DNA from: Nitrospira sp.
GTDB lineage: Bacteria; Nitrospirota; Nitrospiria; Nitrospirales; Nitrospiraceae
NCBI GenBank assembly: GCA_009594995.1
Contig: VOPR01000005.1
Span: 1-64,000 of the forward strand
Direction: 5' to 3'
DNA length: 64,000 bases
In this document: one piece after another, positions 22,736 to 31,912 of the stretch
How the letters are laid out: the number at the start of each line of letters is the position of its first letter
Numbering within the stretch: the first letter of the stretch is position 1
Program-made: the position numbers and the translations under genes
The notes under the pieces: model-generated
Database searches by the model: none
The model's input: only the letters and a program-made list of their open reading frames with translations
Told to the model about the DNA's origin: nothing

Positions 22736-24472
22736 ATGGCTTCTATTGCGATGAGTCTCTTATCAGCTTTGCCCAAAGGCGACGCGCTGGCCGAACCGGC
22801 CTGGGCCGATCGTCATCGTGGGATTCTTTCCATTTTGTGGCTCCATACCCTGGGAGTGCCCCTCTTCGGGATCTATATGGGAGCGGGCCCCAGACTTTAC
22901 CTAGGGGGAGGAGCCCTGTTGGCGATGTTCGCCATCGCGGCCCAACTTCCCGTCGTTCGCCGTCGACTCCAGTCTGCCATTGCCACCTGCGGACTGATGA
23001 CCGCCTCAGCCCTTCTCGTTCACATCGCAGGAGGACGGACCGAACTGCATTTTCACTTCTTCGTCATGATGTCCGTCATCGTGCTGTACCAGGACTGGCT
23101 GCCGTTTCTCGTGGGACTCCAGTTCATCATTCTCGATCACGGCGTCGTGGGCACACTTATGCCGGAGTTGGTGTACGGCCATACGGAGGGACAAGTGCAT
23201 CCATGGACCTGGGCGATGGTTCATGGCGGTTTCCTCCTGGCCGAGTGTGCGGCACTCCTCTATTTTTGGCGACTGAATGAACTCGCACGGGAGGCGGCCC
23301 TGCAGAGCGAGGCACGAACCAGGATGATCATCGAAACGGCCCTCGACGCCGTCGTGACCACCGATGCCTCGGGGATCATCACCGATTGGAACACGCAAGC
23401 CGAATTGATGTTTGATGTGTCACGCACCGAGGCCATCGGGCAACCATTGACGACTTATGTCTCCATCTCCCATTCCTCGGCTTTAAAGTATCCCGACACT
23501 GCCCCGTCAGGGCTGGTTCCCGGGGCAATTCTGAACCGCCGCGTGGAGCAAGTGGGCAGGACAGGCTCGGGACATGAATTTCCTGTCGAAATCGCGACGA
23601 GCTGTCTCGCCATCGATGGGGCGCAGCAGTTCACTACTTTTGTGCAAGACATTTCCGAACGGAAGCAGCAAGAAGAGGCTCTTCGGAAAGCAAAGGACGC
23701 CGCAGAAGCTGCCAGTCAGGCCAAATCGCAATTCCTGGCCACGATGAGTCATGAAATCCGCACCCCGATGAACGGCGTGCTCGGCATGACCGAACTGCTG
23801 CTGGCGACCTCGTTGAACGACCGGCAACGCAAGTATGCCGATACGGTGCATACATCGGGAACCAATCTGCTGCATATCATCAACGATATCCTGGATTTCT
23901 CGAAGATTGAAGCCGGACATCTGGCCCTTGAATACATCCCCTTCGACCTCCACCAGATACTCACCGAGGGCGCGAAGCTGTATGACCAGCAGGCGGTGAA
24001 AAAGGGACTGGCGCTGACAGTGACCATCTCCCACAACACACCCGTCATCGTCCATGGCGATCCGCACCGATTCCGTCAGATCGTGACCAACCTGGTCAGC
24101 AACGCGCTTAAATTCACTGACGCCGGAACCATCGCGGTCACCGCCGTTTTCGAGGAAGGATCTCCCGGGCAAGTATGTATCGCAGTGTCGGATACGGGCA
24201 TCGGCATTCCGCTAGAAGCCCAGGCGCGAGTCTTCGACTCGTTCTCACAAGCGGATGGATCCACCACCAGAAAATACGGCGGCACCGGCCTCGGCCTCGC
24301 CATCGTCAAGCAATTAGTCGGCATGATGGGCGGGCAGCTGGGACTCAGGAGCGTGCCTGGCGAAGGGACGACTTTTTGGTTCACAATTCCCGTCGAATCG
24401 AAGGTATCACGCTCCACAGGCGAGTCGCCTCCGGATTTCCGTAGATCCACCCTCATCATCGAGACACCATAG
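22736..24472 (+). CDS. Membrane-anchored PAS histidine kinase
   Basis: A 578-residue kinase without receiver domains. Residues 25-180 form about five or six membrane helices containing HFHFFVMMSV and LDHGVVG, a histidine-bearing sensor region seen in many bacterial GGDEF and kinase proteins but with no ligand known to me. One PAS domain (about 195-310, MIIETALDAVVTTD) follows, then a coiled coil, HisKA with H339 (SHEIRTP) and HATPase_c with NLVSNALKF and [14 protein letters not shown] 22736 is chosen; a TTG at 22727 is also in frame, and neither has a clear ribosome binding site. It precedes the FIST gene by 30 bases, so the FIST protein and the hybrid kinase may receive or modulate its signal. 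Confidence 0.9.
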   Translation: MASIAMSLLSALPKGDALAEPAWADRHRGILSILWLHTLGVPLFGIYMGAGPRLYLGGGALLAMFAIAAQLPVVRRRLQSAIATCGLMTASALLVHIAGGRTELHFHFFVMMSVIVLYQDWLPFLVGLQFIILDHGVVGTLMPELVYGHTEGQVHPWTWAMVHGGFLLAECAALLYFWRLNELAREAALQSEARTRMIIETALDAVVTTDASGIITDWNTQAELMFDVSRTEAIGQPLTTYVSISHSSALKYPDTAPSGLVPGAILNRRVEQVGRTGSGHEFPVEIATSCLAIDGAQQFTTFVQDISERKQQEEALRKAKDAAEAASQAKSQFLATMSHEIRTPMNGVLGMTELLLATSLNDRQRKYADTVHTSGTNLLHIINDILDFSKIEAGHLALEYIPFDLHQILTEGAKLYDQQAVKKGLALTVTISHNTPVIVHGDPHRFRQIVTNLVSNALKFTDAGTIAVTAVFEEGSPGQVCIAVSDTGIGIPLEAQARVFDSFSQADGSTTRKYGGTGLGLAIVKQLVGMMGGQLGLRSVPGEGTTFWFTIPVESKVSRSTGESPPDFRRSTLIIETP

Positions 24473-24502
24473 CGTCTACGCAGCTACAAGGAGACCGTTC
24501 AC

Positions 24503-25651
24503 ATGCACGTCACCACAACCTGTATACAATCCGGAAGTTCCTGGTCCTCGGCATCACTCTCTGCACTGGATTCCAACGCGACCCTCCTGCTGCTGTTCGG
24601 GGCATCGCATCTTATCGACACGCCGGACCGCATTCGCCAGGTCCTTGAGGCCTGTCCCCGCAGCCATGTGATGGGCTGCTCGACGGCCGGCGAAATCCAT
24701 GGGCATGAGATTTCTGATGACACCCTGGTGATCGCCGCCGTGCGCTTCGACAAGACCCGTCTCTGCACCACACACGCGGCAGTTCACACTCCGAAGGATT
24801 CATACGCCGCCGGGCGCGCGATTGCCGAGCAACTCAAACAACCCTCGCTTCGTGGAGTCTTAGTCCTCTCCGACGGGCTGAACGTCAATGGGAGCGAACT
24901 CGTCAAGGGGCTCAATGATACGTTTGGAGGAACGGTTGTCGTGACCGGTGGTCTAGCCGGCGACGGGACCGACTTCAAACGGACGTGGGTGATCAAGGAC
25001 CGGACGGCCCAGAGCGGCTATGTCACCGCCATCGGCTTCTATGGCGACCACGTCCGGCTGGGACACGGCTCAAAGGGAGGCTGGGACAAATTCGGGCCCG
25101 AACGACTGATCACCAAATCCACCGGCAACATCCTGTATGAACTGGATGGCCGCCCGGCCTTGCAACTCTACAAAGAGTATCTGGGAGACCGCGCCGCCGG
25201 ACTCCCTGCGACAGGTCTCCTCTTTCCGCTCGCCATCAGAACGTCGACCTCCGACGGGAAAGTCCTGGTCCGCACCATTCTGGCCGTGGACGAGGCCTCG
25301 CAATCCATGACCTTTGCCGGCGACATGCCGGAAGGATTTTACGCCCAACTGATGCGCGCCAACTTTGACCGGTTGATTCAGGGCGCATCCGAGGCGGCAA
25401 CTCTCACCGTGACCGACCAGGGCACCGTACCGCCAACCTCGCCCACCCTCTCCATCGCCATCAGTTGTGTCGGACGGCGGTTGGTCCTCGGAGAACGGAC
25501 TGAAGAGGAAATCGAAGCGACGTTGGACATTCTGCCGAAAGGCAGCAGCCAGGTCGGATTTTATTCCTATGGCGAAATTTCGCCCTATGCCAGCGGGACC
25601 TGCGACCTGCACAACCAAACGATGACACTGACAACTATCACCGAAGTGTAA
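24503..25651 (+). CDS. FIST-domain (FIST N + FIST C) sensory protein
   Basis: A 382-residue cytoplasmic protein consisting only of FIST_N (about 20-215) and FIST_C (about 220-365). Typical elements are LLLLFGASHL, VMGCSTAGEI (Cys-Ser-Thr turn), GVLVLSDGL, VVTGGLAGDG, the RPALQLYKEYLG strand in FIST_C and QVGFYSYGEISP near the end. FIST domains are thought to bind small molecules such as amino acids and are usually associated with kinases or chemoreceptors. A strong ribosome binding site, AAGGAG, precedes ATG 24503. Its stop overlaps the next kinase start (TAATG), so the protein is made together with that kinase and probably feeds it a ligand signal. Confidence 0.92.
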   Translation: MHVTTTCIQSGSSWSSASLSALDSNATLLLLFGASHLIDTPDRIRQVLEACPRSHVMGCSTAGEIHGHEISDDTLVIAAVRFDKTRLCTTHAAVHTPKDSYAAGRAIAEQLKQPSLRGVLVLSDGLNVNGSELVKGLNDTFGGTVVVTGGLAGDGTDFKRTWVIKDRTAQSGYVTAIGFYGDHVRLGHGSKGGWDKFGPERLITKSTGNILYELDGRPALQLYKEYLGDRAAGLPATGLLFPLAIRTSTSDGKVLVRTILAVDEASQSMTFAGDMPEGFYAQLMRANFDRLIQGASEAATLTVTDQGTVPPTSPTLSIAISCVGRRLVLGERTEEEIEATLDILPKGSSQVGFYSYGEISPYASGTCDLHNQTMTLTTITEV

Positions 25652-28600
25652 TGTCCATGCATCCGCTCCTCATACGCCAACTCAAACGCCTGGGGCTGGA
25701 CGGCGCCACCGCGCCTCCGTCTTTCGACGTCTGGCAACAGATGCTCGAACGGGTGAGCCGGAGCTATCTGGAATCCGACCAGGGGCGTGAACTCCTCGAA
25801 CGCTCGATCGACCTTTCCGCGAAAGAAATGCAAGAGTTGAATGAGCAACTCCGCCGAACATCGGAGAGCCAGCTTGCCGAGGAACGAGACAAGTTACAAA
25901 CGGTACTCCGCTCGATGGGTGACGGGCTCTGCGTGGTGGATCGGAATTGGGACATCGTACTGCTGAACCCCGAGGGCCAACGGCTCTGGGGCCTGTCCGA
26001 AGAAGAGGTCGTCGGGCGGCGCTTGCATGACATGATCTCCTTGTCCTATGGAACGAATCTCACCGAGCCGATTTTCACCCAGATTCTGCTGGATGAAACC
26101 GCGCAAGGCCGTTCATTCCGGACCGATGATGGTCGCCTGACCTCCACCACCGGCCGTTCGTTTCCCGTTTCGTGCGTCCTCGCTCCCATCGTACGGGACA
26201 ATCATGCGGCCGGAGCCGTACTGGTCTTTCGCGACATCACGGAGCGTAAACAAGCCGAAGATGTCCGTCGCCAGACAGAAACCCTACTCCGGCGGCAACA
26301 GGCCGCGCTGTTCGACCTGACCAGCAACAGCATCATCCAGAGCGGAGTCCTGGAAGCGGCATTGAAGGAAATCACCCGTGTCGGAGCCTCAACCCTGGAA
26401 GTCGCTCGGTGCAGCATCTGGCTGCTCCGTGAAGACCACGGCACGCTCAGGTGCAAGGATCTCTACGACGCTACTTCCAATGTTCATTCGTCCGGCATTG
26501 AACTCCGGGCAGAAAACTTTCCGCGGTATTTCCAGGAACTCATTTCCGAGCGCGTCATTGACGCTTCCGATGCCAGAACCGACCCTCGCACCTCCGAGTT
26601 CGCCACAACTTATCTAACGCCTCTCGGGATCAGCGCCATGCTCGACATCCCGATTCGTTTCAAAGGGAAACTGGTCGGCGTGATCTGCAACGAACATGTA
26701 GGCCGACCACGCCCCTGGATGCTCGAAGAACAGCAATTTGGGCATGCCATCGCCTCCCTGGTCTCACTGGCCCTGGAAGCCGTCGAACGGTTACATGCCG
26801 AAGGAGCCCTTCGTAAGAGCGAAGGCCGAACCAGGCTCATCATCGACACCGCCTTGAGTGCGGTCATCAGCATGGACGACAAGGGCATGATTATCGGCTG
26901 GAACACCCGAGCTGAAGAAATGTTTGGATGGACTCATCAGGAAGCGATGGGCCGCGATCTGACGAGTACCATTATTCCACACCCTCACCGTGAGGCACAC
27001 CAGCGTGGACTGGAACGGTTCCTCAACACCGGAGAGGGCCCGGTCTTGAACAAGCGCATCGAAATCAGCGCATTGCGTCGTGACGGCACGGAGTTTCCGA
27101 TCGAGCTGGCCATCACCCCGCTGCGTTTTGAGAATGCCTATACCTTCACAGCCTTCGTTGTGGATATTTCAGAACGCAAACTGGCGGAAGAGGCCTTGCG
27201 TACCAGCGAAGCCCGCCTCACGATGACGGTGCAAGGCTCGCAGATTGGGATTTGGGATTGGAATCTCACGACCGGCATCATCTACTTTTCCCCGCAATGG
27301 AAGGCGCAGCTTGGCCACGACGATACCTCGCTCCCCAATGCATTCGATGAATGGCGGTCGCGCATTCATCCGGAAGACCAGCCGTCGGTTCATAAGACCG
27401 TACAATCTTGCCTGGACGGCGAAAAATCCCAGTTCGAGCTCGAGCATCGCCTGCAACATCGTGACGGATCCTACCGCTGGATTTTGTCTCGCGGCAGTCT
27501 CGTTCGAGACATCTATGGTGTGGCCGCACGCATGGTCGGCATTCACATCGATACAACGGATCGCAAGCGCACTGAAGAGGAACTCCGCGCAGCCAAAGAG
27601 GCCGCAGAAGCAGCCAGCAGGGCGAAGAGCGAATTTCTGGCCAATATGAGCCATGAAATTCGCACGCCGATGAATGGAGTGTTAGGAACGACCGAGCTAC
27701 TCCTCAACAGCACCCTGACCGACAAGCAACGGCATCTCGCATCAACCGTTCACCGGTCGGGAAGGACACTGCTCGCCATCATCAACGACATTCTCGATTT
27801 CTCAAAAATCGAAGCGGGCAAGCTGAATTTGGAATGTGTCGCCTTCGACTTGTCGCAAGTCCTGGACGACTCGCTCGAGCTGTTCATGGAAACCGCCCGA
27901 CGCAAGAATCTTCACCTTACCCAACACATCGACGACAGGATCCCGCGCTACTTGAAGGGCGATCCCGTCCGGTTTCGTCAAGTTCTTATGAATCTCCTCA
28001 GTAATGCGCTGAAGTTTACAGAGAGCGGCGGCGTTTCGCTGCGGGCTGAATACCTGAGCGGCACGCCAAGCCATGCGGAATTGCGATTCTCGGTCATCGA
28101 TACCGGCATCGGCATTCCGCCCGCGGCCAAATTGCGCATCTTTGATGCCTTTTCCCAAGCAGACGGCTCGACCACCAGACGGTACGGCGGGACAGGGCTC
28201 GGTCTGTCGATTGCCAAACAGTTGGTAGGGCTGATGGGTGGAACGATCACCGTGGAAAGCACGCCGGGAACCGGCTCAACATTCGCCTTTACCGCACAGC
28301 TTGAGCTTCAGCCGCTTGGATCGGAACCTCCAGCGGTTCTGACTCCCTATTCACCACTCTCCAATCTCTACCTCTCGCCCGATCCTGCCAGCGCCCCTGG
28401 ACAGCCAGGCTCGGCTTTCGGTAAGTCCGGGACCACGGCAGGAACCACTGCGGGACGCATCCTCCTCGCTGAGGACAGCCCCGTGAATCGGGAAGTGGCG
28501 GTCGGCATGCTGGAACTCCTCGGCTACGAGGTGGCGGTGGCGGAAAACGGCCGACAAGCCCTCATGCTCGCTGAGCGCCACGCCTTCGATGTCGTGCTCA

Positions 28601-29292
28601 TGGACTGCCAAATGCCGGAAATGGACGGTCTGACGGCAGCCGGTGAAATTCGCCGCCGAGAAACGGCAACCGGCGGACACAGACTTCCCATCGTCGCGTT
28701 GACGGCGAATGCTATGCAAGGTGACCGGGAACAATGTCTCAGGGCCGGCATGGATGACTATCTCACCAAGCCCTACTCTCAGACGCAGTTGCAGGAAATC
28801 GTGCACAAATGGCTGACTGCAAAAAGCCCCACGACGGCCTCCGTTTCGGCCGGAAGGCAGACACCGGCTGAGCCCCTCACCACTGCTGATACCGCCGCCC
28901 CGCCACCCCAACCGAATGCGGACAGTACCGCAGCCCCACCCGGCATAGATCTCAAGGCGCTGGACGGCATTCGTGCGTTGCAGCGTCCCAACCGTCCGGA
29001 TGTGCTGGCGTCGGTCCTGCGGAAGTATCTCGACAATTCTCGTGACAGTGTGGATGCCTTGCGCGACGCCATCCGCGCAAATGATCCTATGGCACTGCAA
29101 GCAATCGCACACCGGCTCAAATCAAGCAGCGCCCAGCTTGGCGCCATCGCCGTCGCCGCCAGATGCAAGGAGCTTGAAACGATGGGCGCTCAAAAAAACT
29201 TGATTGAGGCGGAGCGAACGCTCGCCGAGTTGCAGTCAGAATACGTCGCCGCCTGTACCGTCTTTCGAAACGAGATCGCCAAGGAGAAATGA
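25651..29292 (+). CDS. Multi-PAS/GAF hybrid histidine kinase (HisKA-HATPase-REC-HPt)
   Basis: A 1213-residue cytosolic kinase. Order: an N-terminal helical part (1-80), a PAS (about 85-200, VLRSMGDGLCVVDR), a GAF (about 220-380, with EVARCSIWLL), a second PAS (about 395-510, LIIDTALSAVISMD), a third PAS with PAC (about 520-640, MTVQGSQIGIWDW), HisKA with H668 (SHEIRTP), HATPase_c ([21 protein letters not shown]), one receiver with D985 ([11 protein letters not shown]) and an HPt with H1154 ([12 protein letters not shown]). It has one receiver rather than the two in the kinases at 4517, 7426 and 13593. It is coupled to the FIST gene and to the next receiver-kinase by 1- and 4-base overlaps. 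Confidence 0.93.
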   Translation: MSMHPLLIRQLKRLGLDGATAPPSFDVWQQMLERVSRSYLESDQGRELLERSIDLSAKEMQELNEQLRRTSESQLAEERDKLQTVLRSMGDGLCVVDRNWDIVLLNPEGQRLWGLSEEEVVGRRLHDMISLSYGTNLTEPIFTQILLDETAQGRSFRTDDGRLTSTTGRSFPVSCVLAPIVRDNHAAGAVLVFRDITERKQAEDVRRQTETLLRRQQAALFDLTSNSIIQSGVLEAALKEITRVGASTLEVARCSIWLLREDHGTLRCKDLYDATSNVHSSGIELRAENFPRYFQELISERVIDASDARTDPRTSEFATTYLTPLGISAMLDIPIRFKGKLVGVICNEHVGRPRPWMLEEQQFGHAIASLVSLALEAVERLHAEGALRKSEGRTRLIIDTALSAVISMDDKGMIIGWNTRAEEMFGWTHQEAMGRDLTSTIIPHPHREAHQRGLERFLNTGEGPVLNKRIEISALRRDGTEFPIELAITPLRFENAYTFTAFVVDISERKLAEEALRTSEARLTMTVQGSQIGIWDWNLTTGIIYFSPQWKAQLGHDDTSLPNAFDEWRSRIHPEDQPSVHKTVQSCLDGEKSQFELEHRLQHRDGSYRWILSRGSLVRDIYGVAARMVGIHIDTTDRKRTEEELRAAKEAAEAASRAKSEFLANMSHEIRTPMNGVLGTTELLLNSTLTDKQRHLASTVHRSGRTLLAIINDILDFSKIEAGKLNLECVAFDLSQVLDDSLELFMETARRKNLHLTQHIDDRIPRYLKGDPVRFRQVLMNLLSNALKFTESGGVSLRAEYLSGTPSHAELRFSVIDTGIGIPPAAKLRIFDAFSQADGSTTRRYGGTGLGLSIAKQLVGLMGGTITVESTPGTGSTFAFTAQLELQPLGSEPPAVLTPYSPLSNLYLSPDPASAPGQPGSAFGKSGTTAGTTAGRILLAEDSPVNREVAVGMLELLGYEVAVAENGRQALMLAERHAFDVVLMDCQMPEMDGLTAAGEIRRRETATGGHRLPIVALTANAMQGDREQCLRAGMDDYLTKPYSQTQLQEIVHKWLTAKSPTTASVSAGRQTPAEPLTTADTAAPPPQPNADSTAAPPGIDLKALDGIRALQRPNRPDVLASVLRKYLDNSRDSVDALRDAIRANDPMALQAIAHRLKSSSAQLGAIAVAARCKELETMGAQKNLIEAERTLAELQSEYVAACTVFRNEIAKEK

Positions 29293-30542
29293 CCATGAAC
29301 CCGCTCATCGCAGGCCGATCACCCTATGCATTGATCACCGATGACGACATCATTATCCGCATGTTTGCTCGCGAGGCCCTGGAGCAAGCCGGGTGGGTGG
29401 TGGAGGAGGCGGAAAACGGCCGTGAGGCCTGTACGGCCTTTCAACAAAAGCTGCCGGACGTGGTCCTGCTCGATGTGATGATGCCGGAGATGGACGGATT
29501 CCAGACCTGTGCGGCGTTGCGACAGCTGCCGGGAGGGGAACATACCCCCATTCTTATTATGACGGGGCTCGGCGACTTTGAGTCCATCACGAAAGCCTAT
29601 GACGCCGGCGCAACCGATTTTATCGTCAAACCCTTAAACGCCATGCTCCTGACTCACCGCATCCGCTATATGGTCCGAGCCAACCAGGTGCTCCAGGAAC
29701 TGCGCGCCAGCCAGGCCACCCTTACCCAGGCTCGAGATGCCGCGATGGAAGGTGCCCGGCTGAAGTCAGAATTTCTCGCGACCATGAGTCATGAAATCCG
29801 CACCCCCATGAATGGCGTGCTGGGAATGGCCGACTGGCTGCTGGAGACCGAACTCACGCCCGAACAGCTGGATTGTGCGCAGACGATTCGTTCCTCCGGC
29901 GATTCCTTGATGGTCATCATCAATGACATTCTCGATTTTTCAAAAATTGAATCCGGCAAATTATCGCTGGAATTGTTGGAATTCGACCTGCCCAAGTTTT
30001 TGGATCGGGTCCTGGCGTTATTTGCAGAGCGCGCCCAGCGGAAAGGTCTGGTTTTGCAGACACACATTGCGGAGGACGTGCCGACTGCCATGTGCGGAGA
30101 CCCCACGCGGCTGCAGCAAATCATCAGCAATCTGCTTGCGAACGCGATCAAATTCAGCGACCACGGAACAGTCTCCCTCAAGGTGGATTTGGATCAACGA
30201 CCACCGGAGCAACGTCTCGAATTCCCGGCGACCACGTATGGGGAAGCGTCGCCAGAGGCCAATCGAGTCAGCCATATTCGCTTTTCGGTGTCGGATAACG
30301 GCATCGGCATTGCTCCTGCCGCTTTCAGCAAACTATTCCAACCTTTCGTACAAGCTGACGGATCCACCACCAGAAAATATGGTGGAACGGGACTGGGACT
30401 TGCCATCTGCAAACAGCTGGTGGAACTGATGGGAGGGCACATCGGTGCGGAAAGCGAGCCCGGGTCGGGATCCGTGTTTCGATTTACCGTACCGCTCCAG
30501 CAGCGATTGTCGGATCATGACACCGCCAAGCAGGCTGCCTGA
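29289..30542 (+). CDS. Receiver-histidine kinase (REC-HisKA-HATPase)
   Basis: A 417-residue cytosolic protein. ATG 29289 overlaps the previous stop (ATGA), with AAGGAG upstream; ATG 29295 is also possible. The N-terminal receiver has D62 (LLDVMMPEMDG) and the TDDD acidic pocket, followed by a linker, HisKA with H168 (SHEIRTP) and HATPase_c with NLLANAIKF and [12 protein letters not shown]. This order, receiver before kinase, suits a downstream step that accepts phosphate from another kinase of the operon and passes it on. There is no DNA-binding or cyclase output domain. It ends the signalling operon. Confidence 0.92.
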   Translation: MTMNPLIAGRSPYALITDDDIIIRMFAREALEQAGWVVEEAENGREACTAFQQKLPDVVLLDVMMPEMDGFQTCAALRQLPGGEHTPILIMTGLGDFESITKAYDAGATDFIVKPLNAMLLTHRIRYMVRANQVLQELRASQATLTQARDAAMEGARLKSEFLATMSHEIRTPMNGVLGMADWLLETELTPEQLDCAQTIRSSGDSLMVIINDILDFSKIESGKLSLELLEFDLPKFLDRVLALFAERAQRKGLVLQTHIAEDVPTAMCGDPTRLQQIISNLLANAIKFSDHGTVSLKVDLDQRPPEQRLEFPATTYGEASPEANRVSHIRFSVSDNGIGIAPAAFSKLFQPFVQADGSTTRKYGGTGLGLAICKQLVELMGGHIGAESEPGSGSVFRFTVPLQQRLSDHDTAKQAA

Positions 30543-30605
30543 CCCGAAAATTATCCACAACCCACACTCGACTTGATACGGCCGACTGCACCTACCTAAG
30601 CACGC

Positions 30606-30635
30606 CTGGTGTGTATCTTTATTGATACACACCAG
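30606..30635. repeat. Perfect 12-bp inverted repeat, candidate regulator binding site
   Basis: Arms CTGGTGTGTATC and GATACACACCAG are perfect complements around a 6-base spacer (TTTATT). A shorter direct copy of the right arm, GATACACCAG, follows at 30646-30655. No T-run follows the hairpin on the plus strand. It sits about 105 bases upstream of the putative sigma-54 promoter, in the region where enhancer-binding proteins usually bind. It could instead act as a terminator for the kinase operon that ends at 30542. Confidence 0.6.
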
Positions 30636-30674
30636 TAAATTCTACGATACACCAGCCGGTTCAGATGCCTCCCG

Positions 30675-30694
30675 TTTCAATCATCAGATTGAAA
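30675..30694. repeat. Perfect 8-bp inverted repeat upstream of the promoter
   Basis: Arms TTTCAATC and GATTGAAA surround ATCA. The 20-base element lies 17 bases before the putative -24 element. It may be a second regulator site; its sequence differs from the palindrome at 30606, so it is not a simple copy. Confidence 0.5.
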
Positions 30695-30711
30695 TACCTA
30701 GTGAAAATGAA

Positions 30712-30727
30712 TGGCTTAATCTTTGCT
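30712..30727 (+). promoter_or_regulatory. Putative sigma-54 (-24/-12) promoter for the deacetylase gene
   Basis: TGGC at 30712-30715 and TTGC at 30723-30726, followed by T, have exactly the GG-to-GC distance of the sigma-54 consensus. The element is on the same strand as the deacetylase gene, whose GTG is 137 bases downstream. A sigma-70-like pair (TTGCTT at 30723, TAGTAT at 30747) overlaps it and is an alternative. The rest of 30543-30863 holds the two palindromes above and no coding sequence. Confidence 0.5.
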
Positions 30728-30863
30728 TTACTTCATCGCGCACACATAGTATACAAATCATCTCGAAAGGGGTCTTCTCTGTGAATTCCCTCTCCAACGT
30801 CAGGACGACAGCACTCACCCCTATCACTTAGTAGGCAAAACCCTACACCCAAGGATTACCCCT

Positions 30864-31757
30864 GTGCATTGCCTGACATTCGATATTGAAGAACATTTTC
30901 AGGTCTCACGATTTGATTCACCGATTCGTCGACGGCACTGGGGATCTTTTGAAAGTCGGGTCACTGCCAACACCTGCAAGGTTCTTGATCTTCTCGCTTC
31001 TTACCAAACCAGAGCCACATTTTTTGTGCTGGGATGGGTCGCCGAACGTCACCCCGGGCTCATCAAGCAGATTGCTGAATGCGGACACGAAATCGCCTCG
31101 CACGGGTATGGCCATGAGTTAGTCACCGCCCAGACACCGGAATTATTTCGAGCGGACGTCAGAAAAGCTAAACAAATTCTGGAAGACCTTACCGGGTCTC
31201 CAATCCAAGGATATCGCGCACCCGGCTTTACCATTACCCGTGAAACACTGTGGGCGTTACCGATCCTCGCGGAAGAGGGCTATACCTACGACTCCAGCGT
31301 GGTTCCCATCCGGCACGACCACTGCGGTCTTCCCGGTTCGGATCCCTGGCACCATCTCAAACAAACCACGTCAGGCCCCATCTGGGAAGTCCCGCCGTCT
31401 ACAGTCAACTTGGGGGGAGTTCGCATTCCCATCGCCGGCGGCAGTTATTTCAGGCTCCTGCCCTTTCCGGCCCTCTGCGGGCTGATGCGGCGCATTGAAC
31501 AAAAGGGCCGGCCTCTGGTGATGTATTTCCACCCCTGGGAACTGGATCCACATCAGCCGCACATGGAAGGGCCTTTCTTGTCTCAAATGTTCCACTACCT
31601 GAATCTGGACAAGATGGAGTTTCGCATTTCTACCCTGATGAACACCTTCCGGTTCGGTCCCATCGCTGAACAGATTGATCTGTCGCCGATCATGCCCATT
31701 GATTCGACGATCTTCCCCGCCATTCCTCCGGCCGAAATCGCACAAGACGTCGTGTGA
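30864..31757 (+). CDS. Polysaccharide deacetylase, PEP-CTERM/exosortase-associated subfamily
   Basis: A 297-residue NodB-fold deacetylase starting at GTG 30864 with AAGGATT upstream. The N-terminus LTFDIEEHFQVSRFD holds the catalytic and metal aspartate region and is characteristic of the subfamily found in exopolysaccharide loci with exosortase/PEP-CTERM systems. Metal-binding histidines are in EIASHGYGHE, with the RAPGFTIT motif after it and a late PLVMYFHPWELD. It would remove acetyl groups from an envelope polysaccharide, although no signal peptide is visible. No exosortase, glycosyltransferase or other polysaccharide gene lies beside it here, so it is detached from its usual locus. A sigma-54-like promoter upstream fits the known sigma-54 control of some such loci. 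Confidence 0.88.
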   Translation: MHCLTFDIEEHFQVSRFDSPIRRRHWGSFESRVTANTCKVLDLLASYQTRATFFVLGWVAERHPGLIKQIAECGHEIASHGYGHELVTAQTPELFRADVRKAKQILEDLTGSPIQGYRAPGFTITRETLWALPILAEEGYTYDSSVVPIRHDHCGLPGSDPWHHLKQTTSGPIWEVPPSTVNLGGVRIPIAGGSYFRLLPFPALCGLMRRIEQKGRPLVMYFHPWELDPHQPHMEGPFLSQMFHYLNLDKMEFRISTLMNTFRFGPIAEQIDLSPIMPIDSTIFPAIPPAEIAQDVV

Positions 31758-31912
31758 TCCTGGCGCATTTGACCCATTCGCCGACCAAGCAAGCCAACCC
31801 TGCGCAAGCGGCTCAGCCCTGCGTCACAGAGGAATTGCAGTGCACCGGCACTTTCGGTACGGTAAGATGCGTCAAAACGGGATTGTCGAGGGATGTGAGG
31901 AGAGGCCCAAGT

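Noticed and set aside
31754..31912. N-terminal extension of the secreted protein at 31913
   Set aside because: The extension has no start support; the signal peptide and GAGGAG site define ATG 31913.
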